A stretch of 34,654 bases of DNA from Desulfobulbaceae bacterium UBA2775 (GTDB lineage Bacteria > Desulfobacterota > Desulfobulbia > Desulfobulbales > Desulfocapsaceae), in NCBI GenBank assembly GCA_002352445.1, contig DEIL01000212.1:1-34654 (forward strand), written 5' to 3'. A model generated the notes under the pieces. It searched no databases and was not told the origin of the DNA. It saw only the letters and a program-made list of their open reading frames with translations. This document shows, one piece after another, positions 25,004-33,387 of the stretch (position 1 is the first letter of the stretch; each line of letters opens with the position of its first letter). The translations under genes were made by a program, and so were the position numbers.

Positions 25004-25765
25004 ATGTCAAACCCAACACCGGAAGTTATTGCCATCATCCCCGCGAGGTACCAATCGAACAGATTTAAAGGAAAGCCACTGGCCCTGATCGCTGGTAAAC
25101 CGATGATCCAGCATGTTGTGGAAAGAGCAAAAGCGGTTAAATTACTTGCCCGTGTGGTAGTGGCTACTGATGATAGTCGAATTGCCGAATGTGTACAAGC
25201 TTTCGGCGGGGAGTATGTGATGACTCGAGACGATCATGTTTCCGGCTCAGATAGACTTGCCGAGGCTGCAGAACTGCTCGGAATATCAGAACATGATGTT
25301 GTAGTAAATATTCAAGGTGATCAACCGCTTTTCCCGGTAGAAGTGATTGAACAGGTTGCCAGGCCGCTTCTGGAAGATCCCGCATTACCGATGTCAACAT
25401 TGATTTATAAAATAGTTCGGCATGAGGAGATAAATGATCCTAATCATGTGAAAACGGTCTTCGATAAAGATAATTATGCACTTTATTTCTCCAGATCTCC
25501 AATCCCTTTTCAGCGTAATCCTGACGAAAAGATTAAACCAACATACTATAAACATCTTGGTTTTTATGCCTATCGCAAGGGCTTTTTGCTCTCTTACGTG
25601 GCCTTGCCGGAGGGTGAATGGGAGAGATTTGAAAAACTCGAACAACTCAGAGCTCTTGAATATGGCTATAAAATAAAGGTAATGTTAACGGAGCACGATT
25701 CTATCGAGGTGGATACACCGGAGGATCTGATCCGGGTTGAACGCGACCTGCTTGCCAACCAGTGA
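25004..25765 (+). CDS. kdsB: 3-deoxy-manno-octulosonate cytidylyltransferase (CMP-KDO synthetase)
   Basis: The enzyme activates KDO with CTP to CMP-KDO, the donor for the LPS inner core, so this is evidence for a Gram-negative envelope. The 253-residue protein has IIPARYQSNRFKGKPL near residues 11-26, MIQHVVERA near 34-42, VVATDDSRIAE near 53-63, NIQGDQPLF near 101-109 and YFSRSPIPF near 163-171. A standard length and all key motifs suggest it is functional. As with yqgE, its TGA stop is the first three bases of a TGATGGCGTCG repeat copy. The CofD-like gene begins downstream on the same strand. Confidence 0.97.
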   Translation: MSNPTPEVIAIIPARYQSNRFKGKPLALIAGKPMIQHVVERAKAVKLLARVVVATDDSRIAECVQAFGGEYVMTRDDHVSGSDRLAEAAELLGISEHDVVVNIQGDQPLFPVEVIEQVARPLLEDPALPMSTLIYKIVRHEEINDPNHVKTVFDKDNYALYFSRSPIPFQRNPDEKIKPTYYKHLGFYAYRKGFLLSYVALPEGEWERFEKLEQLRALEYGYKIKVMLTEHDSIEVDTPEDLIRVERDLLANQ

Positions 25766-25939
25766 TGGCGTCGTAAAAAGTCCAATCTTCTGCGTTGTAG
25801 GTTTTTAATGAAGACTCGACATACCACACGTATAGTCGAGTACCCATTTAAAACACTACGCCTTGTATATCAAACTTCTCGAAGTCTACGCTTATCGGAC
25901 TTAGCCATTTGTAACTTTGAATGACCTTTTTACGAGTTT
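25763..25939 (+). repeat. Long TGATGGCGTCG repeat copy bridging kdsB and the CofD-like gene
   Basis: It starts TGATGGCGTCGTAAAAAGTC, whose TGA stops kdsB, and ends TGACCTTTTTACGAG inside the next coding region. The central part folds through ACTCGACATA/TATAGTCGAGT and GTTTTTAATG/CATTTAAAAC, a hairpin in the same position as in the 23068 copy but with different sequence. The block 25878-25902 is identical to 13092-13116. An in-frame TGA lies just before the ATG at 25921, so this ATG is the first possible start of the downstream gene and comes from the repeat. Confidence 0.8.
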
Positions 25940-28314
25940 ATCAACCAGTGATAAAGGAAAAAGGAAATAGATTGATAACAGAAATATTAAGGAAGATAAG
26001 AGAAGTTCATCTTTCACCCCTAGATTATCTGCCCCAGGAAGAGTTAAGGGAGAAGATAATCGATCTGGTGTTAAGAGGTGTCCCCCGGGAGGCCCATGTA
26101 AAAGCAAGACCCCTTTTATCTGCCCTTAGAAAGGAGCTGATTAATAGCAATGTCGAAGGAGTCAGGGTTGTTGTATTTGGGGGTGGAACAGGACTGTCAA
26201 ATATTATTGGTGGAGACAGCCGGACTGAGGGCTGGGTTGAAAACCCATTTTGTGGGGTGAAGGATGTCTTTCCCCTGACAAAATCAATTGTCTGCGTGAC
26301 CGATGACGGCGGTTCAACCGGGGAGCTGTTGAAAGATCTGCCCCTTGTTGCCATTGGAGATATACGGCACGTTCTATTGTCATCCATTCAACTAAAAACC
26401 CTGCAAACCAGATATAATGTTACGCCGGCACAGGCTGGAGAGATAGCTGTTGCTCTCCATTCGCTGTTCAACTTTCGCTGTCCGGGTCCAATGAGGCACG
26501 ACCTTCCTGAACTGGTTACCCTGGGTGCAAAGCTTGACCTCTTGCCGCAACTATTAAGAAACTATCTAAGAAAACTTATCAAGCATCTGTTTGATGATTC
26601 CCGATTCGCACAAACATTGCAGCGGCCCCATTGTCTGGGTAATCTCCTTGTCGCTGCAGCTGTTTACAAGGAAGTTTCCCCAGATTACAGCAATCATGAA
26701 CTGGCGGTTAAATCGGATGTTCTGCATCAGGGATTGTTTGATGGCTTGAATTCTCTCTCCAGGGTTCTGGGGGCAGGGGAACGGGCTGTTCTTCCATGTA
26801 CATCCACTCCTGCGCAGCTGAGAGTCCATTATACCAACGGCATTGAAATTATTGGTGAAAATAGATTGAGCGAGGCTCAAAGAGGATTTCCGGTTGAAAA
26901 TGTCCAGGTAGATTATTTCGATGAGGTTCGTGTCTTAAGTGAGGTTTTTGAAGAGATTGCCCGGGCGGATATTTTGATACTTGCTCCTGGGAGTCTCTAT
27001 TCTTCCATTATACCTGTGTTTAAAGTGCCCGGCCTGGCTGACGCTGTAAGGGCAAATAAGAATGCGCTTAAAGTCCTTATCTCAAATCTGTGGGTACAGG
27101 AAGGCGAAACCGATTTGAGTATAGCAGATCCGGAGAGGAAGTTTCATGTCTCTGATATGATTAAAGCATATGAAAATAATATTCCCGGCGGAACAAGAGA
27201 TCTGTTTGATGAAGTGCTCAGTGTTTCCTTAAAAGATATTCCGGCATCAATTCTTCAGAGATATGCCGTAGAAGGGAAAATACCTATTTTTCTGGATCGT
27301 GAAGTTTTTGGAGAAGTTGATTACATACCTGTAGAATGCGGTATTTACTCCCAAAAGGCGTTAGCTGAAAGGGGTGTTATTCAACATGATCCCGATACCC
27401 TCGCTCTGGCAATCAAGACTCTATACAATGGTCGCCACTGTTTTGAAGAAAAGAAACGAGAGTGGCAAAAGAGTGAGAAGGAATGCAATCTTTACGTCAA
27501 TAGAAGTGAATTCAGGAAACTGTTCCCTTTTCAACGACATGGTGCTATTTCAAAGTGGATAAATGAGTTGGAGTTTTCCTGTGCAGGAAACGAAGAATTT
27601 ATCGATACGGAACAGGCGAGAGCCGCAATCACCGAAATTCTTTGGGATCATCCAACTATTCCACTCAACCATTTTGACAGGGTTGCCGGTATTTCCTGCA
27701 TTGCAAAAGAGAAGTGGAACAGAGACCAGCGGTGGGATAATGTATTCTCCTTTTATGACCCTGATGATCGATTTATAAAGATACGAAGTGATCAACTTTA
27801 TGTCAGGTCAAAAATAGAAGTTGCACTGATGGTAGCCCTGGGTGAATCTCTTCTGGGAAACTATGCCGGAAAGAAGGTGATGAAGGACATTGTAATCAAT
27901 GGTCTGATGATGGGAAAAGTGTACCATCTCTACTTGCAGGAGGAAGACAAAAGATCCTGTTTCTTCACTGACAGCCAGTTGGCTGCCTTTCTTTCACTGT
28001 CAAGAATGTGTCCAACAGATGATCAAAATCACTACACCCGGCTGGTTAACAGGGGTGAAGGGTTCACCCCGCCCGGACTGCTTATGGGGCTTATGTATGC
28101 ATGGTATCTGGATAATCGGCTGGCTACACATATAGAGTATAAGATGTCAGTGATAAAAATTAATAAGAGCAATTTAATACCGGAGCAATTGAATATGTCA
28201 TGGAGGAGGAAAAAGATGATAGAGTTTTTCAGGGATGTGGTTTTTGAGTCATCCTTTTCGTCCTCCCCCTTTATTCATGACTATTATCCCGGCAATGAAT
28301 GCCGGAATACCTAG
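25921..28314 (+). CDS. Long CofD/YvcK-like (2-phospho-L-lactate transferase family) protein
   Basis: Residues 80-460 match the CofD/YvcK fold: VVVFGGGTGLSNI at 83-95, CVTDDGGSTGELL at 125-137, AIGDIRH at 144-150, CLGNLLVAA at 238-246 and LAPGSLYSSIIP at 354-365. YvcK is a gluconeogenesis and cell-shape factor that binds UDP-sugars; CofD makes F420. The long form with RTEGWVENPFCGVKD resembles CofD-like proteins of the GAK-system type, although no GAK partner gene is seen. Residues 465-797 match nothing I know. No other F420 gene is nearby. The start is uncertain: ATG 25921 is repeat-derived, and TTG 25972, with AAGGAA upstream, would give 780 residues. The last 66 bases overlap a convergent small gene. 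Confidence 0.82.
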   Translation: MTFLRVYQPVIKEKGNRLITEILRKIREVHLSPLDYLPQEELREKIIDLVLRGVPREAHVKARPLLSALRKELINSNVEGVRVVVFGGGTGLSNIIGGDSRTEGWVENPFCGVKDVFPLTKSIVCVTDDGGSTGELLKDLPLVAIGDIRHVLLSSIQLKTLQTRYNVTPAQAGEIAVALHSLFNFRCPGPMRHDLPELVTLGAKLDLLPQLLRNYLRKLIKHLFDDSRFAQTLQRPHCLGNLLVAAAVYKEVSPDYSNHELAVKSDVLHQGLFDGLNSLSRVLGAGERAVLPCTSTPAQLRVHYTNGIEIIGENRLSEAQRGFPVENVQVDYFDEVRVLSEVFEEIARADILILAPGSLYSSIIPVFKVPGLADAVRANKNALKVLISNLWVQEGETDLSIADPERKFHVSDMIKAYENNIPGGTRDLFDEVLSVSLKDIPASILQRYAVEGKIPIFLDREVFGEVDYIPVECGIYSQKALAERGVIQHDPDTLALAIKTLYNGRHCFEEKKREWQKSEKECNLYVNRSEFRKLFPFQRHGAISKWINELEFSCAGNEEFIDTEQARAAITEILWDHPTIPLNHFDRVAGISCIAKEKWNRDQRWDNVFSFYDPDDRFIKIRSDQLYVRSKIEVALMVALGESLLGNYAGKKVMKDIVINGLMMGKVYHLYLQEEDKRSCFFTDSQLAAFLSLSRMCPTDDQNHYTRLVNRGEGFTPPGLLMGLMYAWYLDNRLATHIEYKMSVIKINKSNLIPEQLNMSWRRKKMIEFFRDVVFESSFSSSPFIHDYYPGNECRNT

Positions 28315-28386
28315 AATTGCATAGTTCATATGTACAAGCATCAGGGCGGATAAACACAGGAGTACTCCAAAGATCACCTTATTCAT
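28249..28386 (-). CDS. Small membrane protein (45 aa) overlapping the CofD-like 3' end
   Basis: I took the ATG at 28386 because AAGGAG lies 7 bases upstream, one of the best ribosome binding sites in the window; a longer frame from 28473 lacks such support. The product has one or two hydrophobic stretches (VIFGVLLCLSALMLV and YAILGIPAFIAGIIV) and a basic tail GGGRKG, fitting a small inner-membrane protein. The family is unknown to me. Its last 66 coding bases lie antisense to the end of the CofD-like gene, so either the overlap is tolerated or the CofD-like C-terminus has been extended over it. Confidence 0.55.
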   Translation of the reverse strand: MNKVIFGVLLCLSALMLVHMNYAILGIPAFIAGIIVMNKGGGRKG

Positions 28387-28481
28387 ATTTCTGCTCCTTA
28401 AGATTACCACTAAAACCGCCTTTCGAAATGCATGCTTCACCGGCAACAATGAATTTGTGCCAGGTAACCGCAACCGACAAT

Positions 28482-28573
28482 CGCCTGGAAGCCAGGCTCC
28501 TACAGCGGGTGGTGGTAAAGCATCAATTTATATTGTAAATAATGCTTTCATGTAGGAGCCTGGCTTCCAGGCG
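28482..28573. repeat. REP-like perfect 21-bp inverted repeat
   Basis: Arms 28482-28502 and 28553-28573 are perfect reverse complements of 21 bases (the right arm begins TAGGAGCCTGGCTTCC). A second perfect pair, AAAGCAT at 28517-28523 with ATGCTTT at 28542-28548, lies inside. The arrangement of two opposite GC-rich arms around an AT-rich spacer resembles REP or BIME elements, which are usually moved by RAYT tyrosine transposases; none is in this window. It lies downstream of hrpA, whose stop is at 28616, and upstream of the small membrane gene. It may protect the hrpA mRNA end or terminate it. Confidence 0.8.
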
Positions 28574-28615
28574 AATTCCGCAGGAGCAGAGCGACTGCCA
28601 GACTTGACATCATCC

Positions 28616-31600
28616 TTAACACTTTTCCATAACAGCCTGCCATTGCTTTTGCAGTTTTTTGGACGAAACCGGTAGAGAGGTTTTAATCTCCGGAGAAAAA
28701 ACTGAAATCCTGTATTCCGCTATCATTTCGCGATATTTATCCACTAATTCCAGGGCATCATCAGACATAAATTCAGTTTTCTCAAGACTCTTGAGATTGT
28801 TTAAATGCGGGAACAATTTTTTGTTTTTGAGTTCATCCTTGACAGGGTTCAGAGCAAATCTGTCAAGCCTGATTGACAGACTCTGCAGTTGCCTGTGCAG
28901 TTTTTCTATACTTGAGTGATCGCCATTGAGCAGGAACCCGGAACCAACTATTTCATCGATGAGATGATTAAAGAGAGTATGTTTGTCTTGAGGGAGAAAA
29001 TTCTTGCCGGCATGATTACTGAAAATTTTGTTGACAAGATCTCTGACCTCTCTTCTTTTTCGTAAAAGAGCCATAAGGTTATTTAGGATTAACGACCCGG
29101 TTTTATAAAGTCCATCATGTTTCACTCTGATAATATTATCATTAAAAACCTGTCTCAGCTCAATTATCGTGGAAGAAGAACCAAAAACAGACCGCATGAT
29201 ATAGTCGAGAAGCATGTCTGTCACCTCTTTACGGTTTGATCCACCTTCGAACAGCCATAGGGCGGAAGGAGCCGAAAGAGTAGTCGTACAGATCTTTCTC
29301 AGTGACTTGTATTGCCCGGGAAACTGTAATCTGTAGAGGTAGAGAAATCCTTTGCGATTCCTGTTCTCAACTGTCGACAGGTTTTTATCAAATTGGATAT
29401 TGATATATCCTCGATCTGGAACAGGTATAAAGGATGGGTAGAGAAATCCGGACGCATCACCCTGCTTGCTGAACAGTGGGATTCTTTCGGGCAATCCTTC
29501 AAACTCCCATTGAGTACACTCCTTTTGTTCCCACAAGTCTACTGTCTGCCTGTCTCTCTCTTTAAGGAGATCGGAAGCCACTGCAATATCAATGATGTTC
29601 TCAGTTTCAAGTAGCTTTTTCAGGTTTCTTCCGCTGCTGTGTTCTTTGCCTGAATTGTCAAAAAGGACAAATCGAGGCTGCAGATGTGAGGGAAGGTTGG
29701 TTGGCCAGTCAGATCGTCGAATGACCAGTTTAAATTGTTTCAGGATTGATGACTGAATTGCACCGTAAAGAGAACCTGAATAAAGATTGATATCGTCCAG
29801 TATCTGATCTACAGAGTTACCTACCGGTACCAGCCTTTTCCTGATGTTTTTAGGGAGACCTTTGAGAAGGAAGGTCAGCTTTTCATGGAGCAATCCGGGA
29901 ACCAGCCATTCAAAAAAATGAACAGAAAGTCCATGAGCGAAATCGATTGGTAATCGGAAGGTTACACCGTCTTCTCTTGATCCAGGGACAAAATTGTACT
30001 GAAGACGCAGTTCTAAAGAGCCAAGAATAATCGATGGAGGATAATCTGTCAGTTCATTCTCCTCCGGTTTTCTCAAAAGAACATCTTCTTCTCTCATTTT
30101 CAGAAAGTGTTTATTTCGTCTCATTTTTAAAAAACGATTCAAGGTTTTTTGATCATATACATCAACAGGAATTCTTTGTGCGTAGAAGTTATGAAATGTG
30201 AGGTCGGCTGCAACTATTCCACGGGTTCGAAGTTTATTTTCAGCTTCCTGCCAGTTTTTAATTAATGAAAGATTATACTGAAGGAAATGATATGTCCCTT
30301 TTATTTCTCCTTGAACCAGTGCCGACTGAATGAATATATCCCGCGCTTCTACGATATTATTTTTATGACGATCACCAAAATTTACCTTTCTGCCGGTTGC
30401 TATCTGCAGGCCAAATAATGAAACATTTTCATTGGCGATAACCTGGCCGGTTTTTTTGTGCCACCTTGGGTTTGACCAGGAGTATTTACATAAGTTTTTG
30501 CCGATAATCTCAATCCAGTCAGGTTCAATTGTAGCAACTGTCAGGGCGAAAAGTCTGCTTGTTTCAATAAAACCTGCAGCAACTATCCATTGTCCGCTCC
30601 TGTTGAATTGATGGGAACCGGGAAAGATCATCAAGGTCTTGTTATAACTACCTTGATATATCAGTTTATCTCTTTTGAGTGCCACATTTCTTAAAAAACC
30701 TGCCAGCAGGGACTTGTGGATCTGTTCATATGAGCCATCTGTATCATTGGCTGTAAACCCTTTTCTCTGTTTCAGTATCCTGTCTAGTTGTTCATGCAGA
30801 TCCAGCCATTCACGCATACGCTGAAATGAAAGAAAATGAGCTTTACAGAATTTTTTTAACTTTGACCAGGATCTGACTTTCTTAGGCAACTCATGAAATT
30901 TGTTCCAGATATTGAGGAGAATAATGAAATCAGAATGGGGATCTGCAAACAGTTTATGAGCTGTATCAGCATCTTTCACACGCTCGGTTGGTCTGATTCG
31001 AGGGTCCTGGAGAGCAAGTGCTGACCCGATAATTTTGATTTCACGCAGACAATTATTTTCCACGGCTTCAATGATTATTCGTGAAATGCAAGGGTCTATA
31101 GGTAAATCCGACATAATCCGCCCATTTTTTGTAAGGCTTATATCGTTGGTAATTGCACCAAGCTCCCGAAGCAGTCTATATCCCTCCCTGACAGCGTTTC
31201 CACGGGGAGGGTCAATAAATGGAAAGTGAGCCGGATCACCGAGGTTGAGAGAGATCATCTGCAAAATGACCTCTGCCAGATTTGATCGTTGCAGTTCTGG
31301 CAGGGTGTATTCAGCTCTGTTCTCAAAGTCCTCTTCTGAATATAACCGTATACAGATCCCCGGACCTATACGACCACATCTTCCTTTGCGCTGATTACAG
31401 CTTGCTTTACTGATTCTGTTTATCGGAAGACTTGTTGTTTTAGCTTTAACGTTGTACTGGGAGATTCTGGCAAGACCGCTGTCTACAACATAGCGGATGC
31501 CGGGTACGGTAATAGATGTTTCTGCAACGTTTGTAGCAACAACTATTTTGGTTTTTTCAAAATGTTGAAATATCCTTTTCTGGTCTCCTGCCTGCAGTCT

Positions 31601-32368
31601 GCCGAACATTGGCAGGATAACAGCATTTTCTATTTTTGCCGTCAAAAGTGTGCAGCACTCACGAATGTCACGTTCTGTTGGTAAAAACACCAGTATGTCG
31701 CCTTTAGACTCACTGGAAAAAAGATCAACCACTGTCTGTACGCAATGTTCTATACCACTTTCTTTTCCCTCTGACTGGTCTTCATCAACGGGTTTATATC
31801 GAACTTCTACCGGGTAGGTTCGACCTGCAATAGAGAGTACAGGTGCATTATCGAAATGTCTGGCAAAGGCTTTTGTATCAATGGTGGCAGAAGTGACTAT
31901 GACCTTAAGATCTGCTCTTTTTTTCATCAGACGTTTGAGGTATCCAAGAAGGAAGTCAATGTTGAGATTTCGTTCATGGGCCTCATCGATTATCAAGATA
32001 CCATATTTCAAGAGATCGTGATCATTCCTCGTTTCAGCCAACAGGACACCATCAGTCATGAATTTGATTTTGGTTATCCTGGATGTACGGTCTTGAAATC
32101 GCACCTTATAACCAACTATAGAACCATAGTTACCTAACTCTTCAGATACACGATTTGCAACAGAGGAAGCGGCAATTCTTCGTGGTTGAGTACACCCTGT
32201 AAGAAGTTTGTTTTCAGGAAAGGCTTCAAGGCACATTTTGGCAATCTGGGTGGTTTTCCCTGAACCGGTGTCTCCGGATATAATAACAACCTGATGCTTT
32301 CTGATGGCCTTGATGATGTCAATCTTATGACTGGTAATAGGCAGATTTTCAGGATAGAATAATTTCAT
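28616..32368 (-). CDS. hrpA: DEAH-box ATP-dependent RNA helicase HrpA
   Basis: The 1250-residue protein has a superfamily 2 helicase core at the N-terminus: Walker A GDTGSGKTTQ at 32-41, CTQPRRIAA near 59-67, DEAH at 128-131, SAT at 159-161, VATNVAETSITVPGI and a CNQRKGRCGR motif. The OB-fold and DUF3418 parts of HrpA follow, including GSLELRLQYNFVPGSREDGVTFRLP near residue 790 and LPSHLQPRFVLFD. E. coli HrpA is about 1300 residues, so this is full length. HrpA is linked to mRNA processing and rescue of stalled or collided ribosomes. It diverges from galU, and a REP-like repeat lies downstream. Confidence 0.96.
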   Translation of the reverse strand: MKLFYPENLPITSHKIDIIKAIRKHQVVIISGDTGSGKTTQIAKMCLEAFPENKLLTGCTQPRRIAASSVANRVSEELGNYGSIVGYKVRFQDRTSRITKIKFMTDGVLLAETRNDHDLLKYGILIIDEAHERNLNIDFLLGYLKRLMKKRADLKVIVTSATIDTKAFARHFDNAPVLSIAGRTYPVEVRYKPVDEDQSEGKESGIEHCVQTVVDLFSSESKGDILVFLPTERDIRECCTLLTAKIENAVILPMFGRLQAGDQKRIFQHFEKTKIVVATNVAETSITVPGIRYVVDSGLARISQYNVKAKTTSLPINRISKASCNQRKGRCGRIGPGICIRLYSEEDFENRAEYTLPELQRSNLAEVILQMISLNLGDPAHFPFIDPPRGNAVREGYRLLRELGAITNDISLTKNGRIMSDLPIDPCISRIIIEAVENNCLREIKIIGSALALQDPRIRPTERVKDADTAHKLFADPHSDFIILLNIWNKFHELPKKVRSWSKLKKFCKAHFLSFQRMREWLDLHEQLDRILKQRKGFTANDTDGSYEQIHKSLLAGFLRNVALKRDKLIYQGSYNKTLMIFPGSHQFNRSGQWIVAAGFIETSRLFALTVATIEPDWIEIIGKNLCKYSWSNPRWHKKTGQVIANENVSLFGLQIATGRKVNFGDRHKNNIVEARDIFIQSALVQGEIKGTYHFLQYNLSLIKNWQEAENKLRTRGIVAADLTFHNFYAQRIPVDVYDQKTLNRFLKMRRNKHFLKMREEDVLLRKPEENELTDYPPSIILGSLELRLQYNFVPGSREDGVTFRLPIDFAHGLSVHFFEWLVPGLLHEKLTFLLKGLPKNIRKRLVPVGNSVDQILDDINLYSGSLYGAIQSSILKQFKLVIRRSDWPTNLPSHLQPRFVLFDNSGKEHSSGRNLKKLLETENIIDIAVASDLLKERDRQTVDLWEQKECTQWEFEGLPERIPLFSKQGDASGFLYPSFIPVPDRGYINIQFDKNLSTVENRNRKGFLYLYRLQFPGQYKSLRKICTTTLSAPSALWLFEGGSNRKEVTDMLLDYIMRSVFGSSSTIIELRQVFNDNIIRVKHDGLYKTGSLILNNLMALLRKRREVRDLVNKIFSNHAGKNFLPQDKHTLFNHLIDEIVGSGFLLNGDHSSIEKLHRQLQSLSIRLDRFALNPVKDELKNKKLFPHLNNLKSLEKTEFMSDDALELVDKYREMIAEYRISVFSPEIKTSLPVSSKKLQKQWQAVMEKC

Positions 32369-32505
32369 GAAAGAAATGAATTATATAAAGTGTGATAAGT
32401 TTTCTGTTACTCTCTGGCTGGACATCGATAATTACCATATCAACAGGTTTAGACAAAGTCGAAAAAACTTTAAATTTTTCCAATTATTTCAAAATAGAGG
32501 TTTGT

Positions 32506-33387
32506 ATGAAAATACGTAAAGCTGTAATACCGGTTGCTGGTCTCGGTACCCGCTTTTTGCCGGCTACTAAGGCAATTCCGAAAGAGATGCTGACAATTGT
32601 TGATCGACCAACCATACAATATATTGTTGAGGAGGCCGTCGCCTCGGGAATTGAGCAGATCGTTTTTGTCACCAGTGAAGGTAAGTCTGCCATAGAAAAT
32701 CATTTTGATTATAATTTTCATCTTGATGCAGTCTTAAAAGAGAAGAATAAAGTCACCCTGGGGGAGGAGATTAATAATATCTCGAACCTGATTGATGTCG
32801 TTTCTGTTCGGCAAAAAAAGCCTCTTGGTTTAGGCCATGCTATCTGGACAGCACGCAATGTTATTGGTGATGAACCGTTTATGGTCCTGCTGGGGGATGA
32901 TATGGTATTAAGCCAGGTTCCCTGTGCAAAACAGATGATTTCACTTTTTGAGCAAGTCGGGGAATCCATTGTTGCAATCCAGAGAGTGCCGATGAATCAG
33001 ACCCACCAGTATGGTATTGTTGAGGGGGAAGACGACGACAGGGAAAGGACGGTTCGTATAACCCGGATGGTTGAAAAGCCGGCCCCGGGCACAACAGAGT
33101 CTGATATGGCAATAATCGGCAGATATATTCTTATGCCTGATATTTTCAATATACTGTCCACTACCACCCCCGGACATGGAGGAGAAATTCAGCTTACTGA
33201 CGCTCTTCTTGCACTTACTAAAAAACGTGCCATGTACGCATATGAATTTCAAGGAACACGGTATGACGCCGGTGACAAGATGGGCTATCTGAAGGCAATT
33301 ATTGCCTATGGTTTGCGTCATCCTGACCTTGGACAATCTCTACGAGAGCATCTTCTTGAAGTTACCGCAGCCTATGATCCATCTTGA
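32506..33387 (+). CDS. galU: UTP-glucose-1-phosphate uridylyltransferase
   Basis: The enzyme makes UDP-glucose for LPS and polysaccharide synthesis. The chosen ATG has TAGAGG 5 bases upstream and opens MKIRKAVIPVAGLGTRFLPA; a longer frame from 32392 adds 38 unrelated residues. The 293-residue protein keeps the nucleotide-binding TKAIPKEML, QKKPLGLGHAIW near 105-116, MVLLGDDM, MVEKPAPG and GHGGEIQLTDAL, all standard for GalU. It diverges from hrpA, and its last 14 bases overlap priA. A weak promoter-like pair (TAGACA, TAAATT) near 32452 is not convincing. Confidence 0.96.
   Translation: MKIRKAVIPVAGLGTRFLPATKAIPKEMLTIVDRPTIQYIVEEAVASGIEQIVFVTSEGKSAIENHFDYNFHLDAVLKEKNKVTLGEEINNISNLIDVVSVRQKKPLGLGHAIWTARNVIGDEPFMVLLGDDMVLSQVPCAKQMISLFEQVGESIVAIQRVPMNQTHQYGIVEGEDDDRERTVRITRMVEKPAPGTTESDMAIIGRYILMPDIFNILSTTTPGHGGEIQLTDALLALTKKRAMYAYEFQGTRYDAGDKMGYLKAIIAYGLRHPDLGQSLREHLLEVTAAYDPS

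Noticed and set aside
28299..28538. Plus-strand open frame across the REP-like repeat
   Set aside because: It is antisense to the small gene, includes a palindromic repeat arm and has no ribosome binding site or family match.
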